NCBI GenBank assembly: GCA_030705725.1
Contig: JAUZPW010000082.1
Span: 1 to 6,574 of the forward strand
DNA length: 6,574 nucleotides
Direction of reading: 5' to 3'
From: Bacillota bacterium
Lineage (GTDB): Bacteria; Bacillota; Clostridia; Oscillospirales; Butyricicoccaceae
This document shows positions 1 through 5,304 of the stretch, one piece after another. The notes under the pieces were generated by a model. That model searched no databases. It was given only the letters and a program-made list of their open reading frames with translations, and had not been told where the DNA came from. A program made the position numbers and the translations under genes. The stretch's first letter is position 1. Each line of letters starts with the position of its first letter.

Positions 1-97
1 AAACGGGAAAATACGCTCAATAGACGATATACAAAACGAAATATTTATTTTGGCGAAACAGCTGCTGGGAGGCAATAATAAAAATGCTTCAGTTTAA
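1..97 (+). CDS. 3' end of an upstream gene, possibly thymidylate kinase (partial)
   Basis: Reading from base 2 gives an open frame of 31 residues ending at TAA 95-97. It contains NGKIRSIDDIQNEIFILAKQ. The pattern of a polar turn, 'RSI(D/E)', then an amphipathic helix ending in a short polar tail resembles the C-terminus of clostridial thymidylate kinases (dTMP to dTDP). That identification is from memory of the family and rests on very few residues. The other plus frame that is open here, from base 1, stops at 76-78 and has no protein-like character. The stop lies 14 bases inside the next gene, and that gene's GGGAGG ribosome binding site (67-72) falls within this frame. This suggests one operon with coupled translation. 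The start and the catalytic P-loop lie left of the window. Confidence 0.5.
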   Translation, partial: NGKIRSIDDIQNEIFILAKQLLGGNNKNASV

Positions 98-983
98 GCC
101 GATCTCAATAAACGACAGGAAAGAGACCGAGCGATATTTAATAGCCAGAAATACAAGAATGTGCGAGCACTGCTTCACCGATCTTTACATCTGGTCGCAG
201 TATTTCGGAACAGAAATCTGCATGCAGGATGATTTCCTTTTTATAAAGTGGGGAGCCAGAATGAAAGAACCTCATTATCTGGCGCCGGTCGGCTTCGGCA
301 ATCTTAAACACGGTATTTCTATTCTTATGGAACATATAGAGGAAACCGGTTCAAAAAAAGCGGTTTACGGTATATCTGCGGAAATGAAGGCCGAAATCGA
401 AACTGCAATTCCCGGGGAATTTACTTTTTATGAAATGCGGGATAAAGCAGATTACGTTTACAGCGCAAAAGACCTGATGACCCTTGCCGGCAAAAAGCTG
501 CATTCCAAACGCAATTTTATAAACCGTTTTCAGAAGGAATACGAGGGACGGTTTTCATTCTGTGAAATCGATGACAGCAATATGAACGACGTTTTGGAGT
601 TCCATAAAAAGTGGTGCGCAGAGAACGGGTGCGTCGAAGACATAGGGCTTATGGGGGAAAAATGCGCCGTTATTGCAGGGCTTAAAAACAAAGAAGAGCT
701 GTCGCTTTTAACCGGCGTGCTGCTGCTTGACAACAAGATCATCGCTTACTCCTTCGGTTCTCAGATGTCGGAAGACACGATCGTTGTACAGATTGAGAAG
801 GCCGATCACACGATCGACGGTGCTTACCAGGTTATAAATTACTTTTTTGCAAACCGTTATTACGGGAATATTTCTTTCGTTAACAGGGAAGAAGACATGG
901 GGCTCGAGGGACTGAGAAAAGCAAAGCTCTCTTATAACCCCGAGTTCCTGCTTATGAAATACAAGGCGGTGCCCACGAAATGA
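84..983 (+). CDS. DUF2156 / phosphatidylglycerol lysyltransferase C-terminal-like acyltransferase
   Basis: A 299-residue soluble protein of the PF09924 type (DUF2156, related to the catalytic half of MprF and to FemX), built of two GNAT-like folds. Members with a membrane half transfer aminoacyl groups from tRNA to lipid. Stand-alone members such as this one have no settled substrate, so the exact reaction is unknown. Recognisable landmarks are CEHCFTDLYIW (residues 27-36 region), a basic stretch around KKLHSKRNFINRF (137-149), the turn at GVLLLDNKIIAYSFG (211-225) and the C-terminal block with EKADH, GAYQVIN, FVNREEDMGLEGLRKAK and SYNP (238-286). The last block is the strongest family signature. 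No signal peptide or membrane segment is visible, and the length is typical. ATG 84 is preceded by GGGAGG with an 11-base spacer. The stop overlaps the next start as ATGA, so translation is probably coupled to the GNAT gene. Confidence 0.85.
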   Translation: MLQFKPISINDRKETERYLIARNTRMCEHCFTDLYIWSQYFGTEICMQDDFLFIKWGARMKEPHYLAPVGFGNLKHGISILMEHIEETGSKKAVYGISAEMKAEIETAIPGEFTFYEMRDKADYVYSAKDLMTLAGKKLHSKRNFINRFQKEYEGRFSFCEIDDSNMNDVLEFHKKWCAENGCVEDIGLMGEKCAVIAGLKNKEELSLLTGVLLLDNKIIAYSFGSQMSEDTIVVQIEKADHTIDGAYQVINYFFANRYYGNISFVNREEDMGLEGLRKAKLSYNPEFLLMKYKAVPTK

Positions 984-1837
984 ATACCAGATACTCCGTT
1001 AAATCGGATTTGCCGGAAATAAAACATGTCTGGAATACATGTTTTCCCGGCGATATAGGCTATGGAATATGGTTTTTCGAAAACGTCTGGAAAGCGGAAA
1101 ATACACTCGTTTGCTGCGAGGAAAACCGTATCGCGTCGATGCTTCAGATGCTTCCCACCGATATTTTAATAAACGGCAGCAGGTGTAAAGCTACTTATAT
1201 TTACGGAGCATGTACGATGCCGCGATACAGACGGCAGAGGCTGATGGAAAAGCTTCTGAATTTATCCTTCGCCGAGGATGAAAAAAACAACAGGCCTATT
1301 TCCGTTTTGATTCCTCAGCAGGAATGGCTTTTTGATTTTTATAAAAAGTTCTCTTACGAAAGCGTTTTTTCGCTGCAAACAGAGCGTATGAAAGTAAATA
1401 GATCGTATGGGGAATTTACCGTAAGACCTTTTAATATACATGACATTAAAGCGTTTCTTGCACTTTATGATCAAAAGATGGAGAAGCGCGCGCATGTCGT
1501 AAGAACCGAGAAGGACGCGGGCCTTATTTTAGATTCATATGCCAAAAACGGCGGTGCGGCCCTTTGCGTTACAGATAAAAATCAGGTTATCGCAACAGCT
1601 TTCGGATATGTAAGCGACTGCGCTTTAATAATTCAGGAACTGCTTGTAAAAGACGGATTTCCTATAGACGAGGTGTGCGGCAGAATCTGCGGTTATGTAA
1701 GCTGCAGGGACGTTAAGTTCTCGATGCCCACCGAAAGCGGCGGTACGTGCGAAAGGTTTGCCTGTGCGAGATTGGCTCCATGGTCGGGGATTACCGCGGA
1801 CTTTGATAACGCTTACATGAACCTTTTGTTTAACTGA
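980..1837 (+). CDS. GNAT-family N-acetyltransferase (Eis-like, acetyltransferase_9 type)
   Basis: A 285-residue protein with an N-terminal GNAT domain and a C-terminal second lobe, as in Eis-like acetyltransferases. It would transfer acetyl from acetyl-CoA to an amine, but the acceptor is unknown. Visible landmarks are ASMLQMLP (52-59, strand before the cofactor site), YIYGACTMPRYRRQRLMEKLL (73-93, motif A) and a PQQEWLFDFYKKFSYE segment (112-127) matching the usual 'ekL..fYek.GFe'. The second lobe follows (about 140-285). Motif A is odd. Where the family reads R-G-K-G-Y-M, this protein has R84-R85-Q86-R87-L88-M89, so Arg replaces the glycines that cradle the pyrophosphate. The start at 980 overlaps the previous stop (ATGA) and has AAGGCGG at 963-969. 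Family assignment is good. Activity is uncertain because of the loop. Confidence 0.82.
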   Translation: MNTRYSVKSDLPEIKHVWNTCFPGDIGYGIWFFENVWKAENTLVCCEENRIASMLQMLPTDILINGSRCKATYIYGACTMPRYRRQRLMEKLLNLSFAEDEKNNRPISVLIPQQEWLFDFYKKFSYESVFSLQTERMKVNRSYGEFTVRPFNIHDIKAFLALYDQKMEKRAHVVRTEKDAGLILDSYAKNGGAALCVTDKNQVIATAFGYVSDCALIIQELLVKDGFPIDEVCGRICGYVSCRDVKFSMPTESGGTCERFACARLAPWSGITADFDNAYMNLLFN

Positions 1838-1851
1838 CGGAGGAAAGTAAA

Positions 1852-2394
1852 ATGGTTTATCTTTTTTTGGCAGATGGTTTTGAAGAACTTGAGGCGCTGG
1901 CACCCGTAGACATTTTAAGGCGTGCGAATATAAAGGTCAAAACTGTTTCGGCAGGCGAAAAACTAACGGTACTGAGCAGCCGGAAGGTGCAGGTCGCCGC
2001 CGATATCGGGATCGGGGAAATAAACCCCGACGACCTTGAAATGATTATATTGCCGGGCGGTCAGCCGGGTGCGGATAATCTGTACGATAACGAAAAGATC
2101 CTTGACATTATTAAAAGCGCCCACAGGGAAGGAAAATATCTTGCCGCCATATGCGCGGCTCCGTATATTCTTGGAAAACTCGGCATCCTTAACGGGAAAA
2201 AGGCGGTTTGCTACCCGGGATACGAAAAAGAGCTTACCGGAGCTTTGATTTCCGATGAAAAAGTGGTCTGCGACGGCACTGTAGTGACGGCTCGCGCCGC
2301 GGGCTGCGCCACAGACTTCGCATTCGAACTTGTTTCGGTGCTTTCTGGTAAAAAGCAGTCAGATTCGCTTAGAAAGGCGATGCTTTTTGACTGA
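1852..2394 (+). CDS. DJ-1/PfpI family protein (DJ-1-like)
   Basis: A 180-residue single-domain protein of the DJ-1/PfpI superfamily, matching the usual length of the DJ-1/YajL/ThiJ branch. Landmarks: LADGFEELEALAPVDILRRA (6-25), in which Glu14 aligns with the DJ-1 catalytic-site glutamate (human Glu18); ILPGG (66-70); and the nucleophile elbow AAICAAP (98-104) with Cys101 in the place of human Cys106. The following KKAVCYPGYE (116-125) has Tyr121 where human DJ-1 has His126, which is common in bacterial members. Family proteins have been reported as glyoxalase III, deglycase or redox-stress chaperones, and their physiological role is disputed. The assignment is to the family, not to a reaction. 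ATG 1852 follows GGAGG (1839-1843) with an 8-base spacer. There is a 14-base gap after the GNAT gene and an overlap with the next gene. Confidence 0.9.
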   Translation: MVYLFLADGFEELEALAPVDILRRANIKVKTVSAGEKLTVLSSRKVQVAADIGIGEINPDDLEMIILPGGQPGADNLYDNEKILDIIKSAHREGKYLAAICAAPYILGKLGILNGKKAVCYPGYEKELTGALISDEKVVCDGTVVTARAAGCATDFAFELVSVLSGKKQSDSLRKAMLFD

Positions 2395-2965
2395 GTTTAA
2401 GGGGAATAAAACCGAGCTTCGCCGTTTATTGAAACTTGAGGCCGAAAAATCGCCTGATAGCGAGAGACTTCTTGAGTCCGTGAAAGTTTCAGATTCTTTT
2501 TTTAAGCTTGACGCCTATATAAAGGCTGAAACAGTTTGCTGCTATGCGTCTGTTAGCCCGGAAGTGGACACAAACAGCGTAATGAGGCGGGTATTAAAGG
2601 ACGGAAAAAGACTCTGCCTTCCCAAAATAAAAAGCGGTTTTAGTTTGGCGATGCTCGAAATAAAAACTCTTGACGAACTGTATCAGGGTAGATTCGGTAT
2701 CCCGGAACCCGGCGTAAAATGCATAGAAATCCAGAAGAAAGAAATAGACTTATGCATAGTACCCTGTGTGGCCTGCACAAAAACCGGCTGCCGACTCGGC
2801 AGAGGCGCGGGCTTCTACGACCGTTTTCTTAAAAATTCAGAATTTTACAAGGTTGCGTTCTGCCGGAAATTTGCCCTTCTTGACGAAATACAGGCAGAAC
2901 CTCACGATATAAGAATGGACTGCGTTTTATCGGACGGGGAGGTTTTTTACATAAATGAAGCTTAA
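2387..2965 (+). CDS. 5-formyltetrahydrofolate cyclo-ligase, TTG start proposed
   Basis: ATP-dependent conversion of 5-formyl-THF to 5,10-methenyl-THF (EC 6.3.3.2), returning stored folate to the one-carbon pool in the cytosol. With a start at TTG 2387 the protein has 192 residues, the normal size. Landmarks: KTELRRLLK (8-16), the N-terminal basic helix; YASVSPEVDT (53-62), matching the folate-site 'y.s...Evdt'; GIPEP (104-108); the nucleotide-binding signature RLGRGAGFYDRF (136-147); and PHDIRMD (172-178). The frame stays open upstream to ATG 2330, but the extra 19 residues (Cys/Arg-rich, inside the DJ-1 gene in another frame) resemble nothing in the family. AGAAAGG at 2371-2377 sits 9 bases before the TTG. 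The gene overlaps the DJ-1 stop by 8 bases. Function is well supported. The start is an inference. Confidence 0.88.
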   Translation: MTEFKGNKTELRRLLKLEAEKSPDSERLLESVKVSDSFFKLDAYIKAETVCCYASVSPEVDTNSVMRRVLKDGKRLCLPKIKSGFSLAMLEIKTLDELYQGRFGIPEPGVKCIEIQKKEIDLCIVPCVACTKTGCRLGRGAGFYDRFLKNSEFYKVAFCRKFALLDEIQAEPHDIRMDCVLSDGEVFYINEA

Positions 2966-3836
2966 GCGCACAACTCTGGCCGGAATATCGCTTGCACTGG
3001 TTTTCCTTTTCTTTAACGGCGCTTACCGGCTTTTGGGAAGCGTATCGCAAAACGAATACTCGCTTATTATTTTTATTGAGCTTTTATCGTTTTTGATCCC
3101 TACCGCGCTCTTAATTCTTGTTCCCGACGGGGAGCCCGTAAAGCTTAGGCTTAAGCCTTTTAATAGAAAATCGCTGGGATTTGTGATAAAATCATCCTTC
3201 GCCATTTCGTTTCTGTCCGTGCTGCTTAATTTTTTTGTTTCTTTTGCGATAGGCTCATTTCCCGGCGCGGGTGTGACATCGGAAATGCCCGCCGCCTCGG
3301 GCGGAGTTTTGTTTGCCGTGATTTCGGTTGCCTTAGTTCCCGCGCTCTCCGAGGAGCTTTATATGCGGGGCGCGTTTTTTTCATCCTACGAACACCTTGG
3401 AACCGGGACGGCTATTTTGATGTCCGCGCTGTCCTTTGCTTTGATCCATGTATCGGCCTATAACTTTTTCGGCCCGTTTGCCGCAGGCTTGCTTTACGCT
3501 TATCTTACATATACGCTGGACTCAATATGGCCTGCCGTCATCGCGCATGGGCTCAATAACCTTTATTCGCTTATTATGAATTCTCTGATGCAGAAGTACA
3601 CGGCGTTCGGGCTCTGGCCCTATTTTATGGTGCTTAATCTGTTTTGCCTGCTTATTTTTGCATACATTGCGCTTAACTCGCTTGAAAAGCTTACCCGCAA
3701 GGGGACTGTAAAAAAATTTCAAAAAGGCAGCCGGAATACTCCGGCAAGCCTCTTTGAAACAATTTTGTCTCCGGGATTTTTGCTTTTTATGTTGCTATTC
3801 ATTTCCAGGATTTTTCTTAAGCTGTTTGCTTCTTAG
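2955..3836 (+). CDS. CPBP family intramembrane metalloprotease (Rce1/Abi-type)
   Basis: A 293-residue polytopic membrane protein with about eight predicted helices (roughly 10-30, 35-57, 75-101, 115-132, 150-168, 172-190, 217-241, 268-290). It carries all the hallmark active-site motifs of the CPBP/Rce1 superfamily: EELYMR (E133, E134, R138), FALIH (F161 to H165) and HGLNN (H198 to N202). A catalytically intact glutamate-type intramembrane protease is therefore expected. The substrate is unknown. Bacterial relatives include bacteriocin self-immunity and peptide-processing proteins, but nothing beside it is a recognisable bacteriocin. ATG 2955 overlaps the cyclo-ligase stop by 11 bases and follows a strong GGGGAGG (2936-2942, 12-base spacer). 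The linker around residues 257-266, before the last helix, is encoded by DNA that also forms a terminator for the opposite strand. The stop codon overlaps the small minus-strand gene by 4 bases. Confidence 0.9.
   Translation: MKLKRTTLAGISLALVFLFFNGAYRLLGSVSQNEYSLIIFIELLSFLIPTALLILVPDGEPVKLRLKPFNRKSLGFVIKSSFAISFLSVLLNFFVSFAIGSFPGAGVTSEMPAASGGVLFAVISVALVPALSEELYMRGAFFSSYEHLGTGTAILMSALSFALIHVSAYNFFGPFAAGLLYAYLTYTLDSIWPAVIAHGLNNLYSLIMNSLMQKYTAFGLWPYFMVLNLFCLLIFAYIALNSLEKLTRKGTVKKFQKGSRNTPASLFETILSPGFLLFMLLFISRIFLKLFAS
3721..3751 (-). terminator. Rho-independent terminator for the small minus-strand gene, inside the CPBP coding sequence
   Basis: On the minus strand this reads AGGC, TT, GCCGGA, loop GTAT, TCCGGC, T, GCCT, then further T's. 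The core is a perfect 6-bp GC-rich stem (3730-3735 with 3740-3745) with a four-base loop. It is extended by 4 more pairs (3725-3728 with 3748-3751) across a small internal bulge. The exit side runs into TTTTT (3725-3721), then GAAA and seven more T's. It lies about 80 bases past the stop of the 34-residue minus-strand gene, the right place to end that transcript. On the plus strand the hairpin is followed only by CTTTG, so forward termination should be weak. Confidence 0.8.
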
Positions 3837-3937
3837 TCGTTGCAGCAGCAGCAGAAGATTATGAATATGAGGACAATAATCAGGATCCACCAGAGGCAGG
3901 AACAATCATCTCCACCAAATCCACCGAAACCAGCCAT
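3833..3937 (-). CDS. Small Gly/Cys-rich single-pass membrane protein (34 aa, YjcZ-like in layout)
   Basis: A 34-residue peptide on the minus strand. It begins MAGFGGFGGDDCSCLWW (1-17), continues as a hydrophobic helix LWWILIIVLIFIIF (15-28) and ends CCCCND. Six of 34 residues are cysteine (12, 14, 29-32). A Gly-Phe-rich head, one membrane helix and a polar or Cys tail match the layout of very small Firmicutes proteins often annotated as YjcZ-like or hypothetical. The function is unknown and I do not assign one. Evidence that it is real: AAGGTGG (3952-3946) with an 8-base spacer to ATG, a coherent membrane-helix composition, a TATAAT box about 75 bases upstream of the start, and a strong terminator downstream. 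The four Cys codons are all TGC, seen as a GCA repeat on the plus strand at 3842-3854. Its TAA overlaps the CPBP TAG by 4 bases, tail to tail. Confidence 0.8.
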   Translation of the reverse strand: MAGFGGFGGDDCSCLWWILIIVLIFIIFCCCCND

Positions 3938-3965
3938 TCGTTTCACCACCTTTTTCGCTTTCTGG

Positions 3966-3978
3966 AACATACTATGTT
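3966..3978. promoter_or_regulatory. 13-bp palindrome, candidate operator
   Basis: AACATA-C-TATGTT is a perfect 6-bp inverted repeat around one central base. It sits between the ribosome binding site of the small minus-strand gene and the divergent promoter region. It is 13 bases upstream of the plus-strand TTGACA and would lie about 25-40 bases downstream of the minus-strand transcription start. That is a typical place for a repressor or activator dyad. As RNA it could form only a 5-bp A/U-rich stem with a three-base loop. The regulator is not identifiable from the window. Confidence 0.35.
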
Positions 3979-3991
3979 GTAGAGGCTTTTG

Positions 3992-4018
3992 TTGACACAG
4001 CAAAGCGAAAATTATAAC
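3992..4018 (+). promoter_or_regulatory. Candidate sigma-A-type promoter for mltG
   Basis: A perfect -35 hexamer TTGACA (3992-3997) is followed after 15 bases by TATAAC (4013-4018), one mismatch from the -10 consensus. The spacer is shorter than the ideal 17, which would weaken or regulate the promoter. Transcription would start near 4025 and give mltG a leader of about 150 bases. It is the best plus-strand promoter candidate between the convergent gene end and mltG. Confidence 0.45.
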
Positions 4019-4040
4019 GCTCCGAAAAAGGACAAACTAA
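4011..4040 (-). promoter_or_regulatory. Candidate promoter of the small minus-strand gene
   Basis: On the minus strand a consensus TATAAT lies at 4016-4011, placing a transcription start near 4004. That gives a leader of about 67 bases before the ATG at 3937. The -35 is poor: TTAGTT (4040-4035, 18-base spacer) or TAGTTT (4039-4034, 17-base spacer). Activator help or another sigma factor is possible. The box shares bases with the plus-strand TATAAC. Confidence 0.4.
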
Positions 4041-4173
4041 CGGGTGAGCCTGAGTATAGCTTAAGTCATATTCATTAAATGCTGCCGTGCGCCATATTGC
4101 TAATGCGGCAAGCAAGAAATACCGTTATGGCTCCGCAGCTGTCACAAGCCATGCGAAAGGATTGATCACTAAA
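4019..4173. other. Presumed mltG leader region, no recognised RNA element
   Basis: This is the part of the gap between the divergent promoters and the mltG start. I recognise no riboswitch, T-box or terminator. A modest hairpin can form with GC-TGCCG (4081-4087) against CGGCA-A-GC (4106-4113), loop about 18 bases and one bulged A. A 28-codon open frame beginning with ATG 4079 ends at TGA 4163-4165, just before mltG, but has no clear ribosome binding site. Confidence 0.4.
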
Positions 4174-5304
4174 ATGAGCAATAAAGATGATTTCCATATT
4201 GATTTTGATTTCGGCGACAGGCCTGAAAGGCCGTCCCAGGGCCATAAACACAAAAAACGCAAATCAAGCTTCAGCAACGCGTCCGTTGTAATTTACCTTT
4301 TTGTTGTGCTTGGAATCTCGCTTATTTTATCGGGTATAATCATTGTGTCGGCAAACGACATGTTTGCATTTGTCAAGGAAGATAAGGCAGTCGTTGTAGA
4401 CATACCCGAAAACGCCTCGAGATGGCAGGTATCGAGAATTCTGAAAAAAGACGGCGTAATTAATTACGCGCTGCTTTTCGACCGCTTTGCGGCTTCTGCC
4501 GGAAAGCATAAAAAATTAAAATCCGGTAAATATGAGCTTAACTCAAACATGGATTACCATACGATACTGTCTACTTTGCAGAGGGTGTCGACATACAGGC
4601 AAACGGTTGGCGTGACTATACCGGAAGGGTATACCGTAATGCAGGTAGCACAGCTCTTGAACGATAAGCTGGTCTGCTCTAAAGAGGATTTTCTCGAAAG
4701 CGTCAAGACTCACGATTATAATTTTGATTTCGTCAAGAGTCTGCCGAACACCGATTACAGGCTTGAAGGCTATTTATTCCCGGACACCTACGAGTTTTAC
4801 ATTAACGACGATGTCGATAACGTCATAAAGAAGATGTTGGGCAATTTCGATAAAAAGATAACGGCGAATATGCGTTCGTTAGCTAAAGAGCGCGGAAGAA
4901 CTCTGCAGGAGATTATCACCATAGCGTCGCTTGTTGAAAAGGAAGCGAAGCTTGACTCAGAACGTGAGAAAATTTCCGGGGTAATCTACAACCGTCTTAA
5001 ATCTAATAAATATCCGTTTTTACAGATCGATGCGGCAATCGTCTACGTTGTCGGGCAGAAGGAAGAGCTGACCGACGCCGATCTTAAAATCGACAGTCCG
5101 TATAACACTTATACGCACAAGGGGCTGCCTCCGGGACCGATAGCAAATCCAGGCATTGAAAGCATACTGGCGGCGCTTAACCCCGAACGCTCCGGATATT
5201 ATTTCTATGTCGCAAAGCCCGACGGAAGCCATATATTCTCAAAAACGCTTCAGGAGCACAATAAAGCTGTAAAAGCAGCCGAGGCGCTTAAAACAAATGG
5301 ATAA
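4174..5304 (+). CDS. mltG: Endolytic murein transglycosylase MltG (YceG-like)
   Basis: A membrane-anchored lytic transglycosylase that cleaves nascent glycan strands and is thought to set chain release at the site of peptidoglycan synthesis. The 376-residue product has a polar, basic cytoplasmic tail (1-34), one membrane helix (about 36-60), a LysM-like module and the YceG catalytic domain outside the membrane. Landmarks: IPEGYTVMQVAQLL (149-162), LEGYLFPDTYEF (197-208), the active-site segment IASLVEKEA (250-258, with catalytic Glu expected at 255), FYNRL-type VIYNRL (270-275), and SPYNTYTHKGLPPGPIANPG (308-327). All are intact. The frame is open back to GTG 4087, but that start has no ribosome binding site and adds an unmatched 29 residues. 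ATG 4174 has AAAGGA at 4156-4161 (12-base spacer). The gene overlaps the U32 gene by 8 bases. MltG next to U32 genes is a recurrent Firmicutes arrangement. Confidence 0.93.
   Translation: MSNKDDFHIDFDFGDRPERPSQGHKHKKRKSSFSNASVVIYLFVVLGISLILSGIIIVSANDMFAFVKEDKAVVVDIPENASRWQVSRILKKDGVINYALLFDRFAASAGKHKKLKSGKYELNSNMDYHTILSTLQRVSTYRQTVGVTIPEGYTVMQVAQLLNDKLVCSKEDFLESVKTHDYNFDFVKSLPNTDYRLEGYLFPDTYEFYINDDVDNVIKKMLGNFDKKITANMRSLAKERGRTLQEIITIASLVEKEAKLDSEREKISGVIYNRLKSNKYPFLQIDAAIVYVVGQKEELTDADLKIDSPYNTYTHKGLPPGPIANPGIESILAALNPERSGYYFYVAKPDGSHIFSKTLQEHNKAVKAAEALKTNG

Noticed and set aside
3842..3854. GCA trinucleotide repeat
   Set aside because: It is fully explained as four TGC cysteine codons of the small minus-strand gene. 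It is too short to call a microsatellite.
2955..3937. CPBP protease plus small peptide as a bacteriocin-immunity or toxin-antitoxin pair
   Set aside because: The peptide has no double-glycine leader or toxin hallmark and is transcribed convergently with the protease. Adjacency alone is not enough.
3985..4006. Interrupted inverted repeat GCTTTTGTTG / CAGCAAAGC around the TTGACA box
   Set aside because: It has a bulge and a mismatch or wobble, would not be transcribed from the plus promoter and would be truncated at the 5' end of the minus transcript. It may be a chance pairing.
4077..4154. 25-residue minus-strand frame starting MACDSCGAIT
   Set aside because: No ribosome binding site precedes it and nothing about it is protein-family-like. 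It is shorter than chance frames expected in this gap.
4087..4173. GTG start that lengthens MltG by 29 residues
   Set aside because: There is no ribosome binding site before it, and the extra residues do not resemble an MltG N-terminus. ATG 4174 starts a typical charged cytoplasmic tail.
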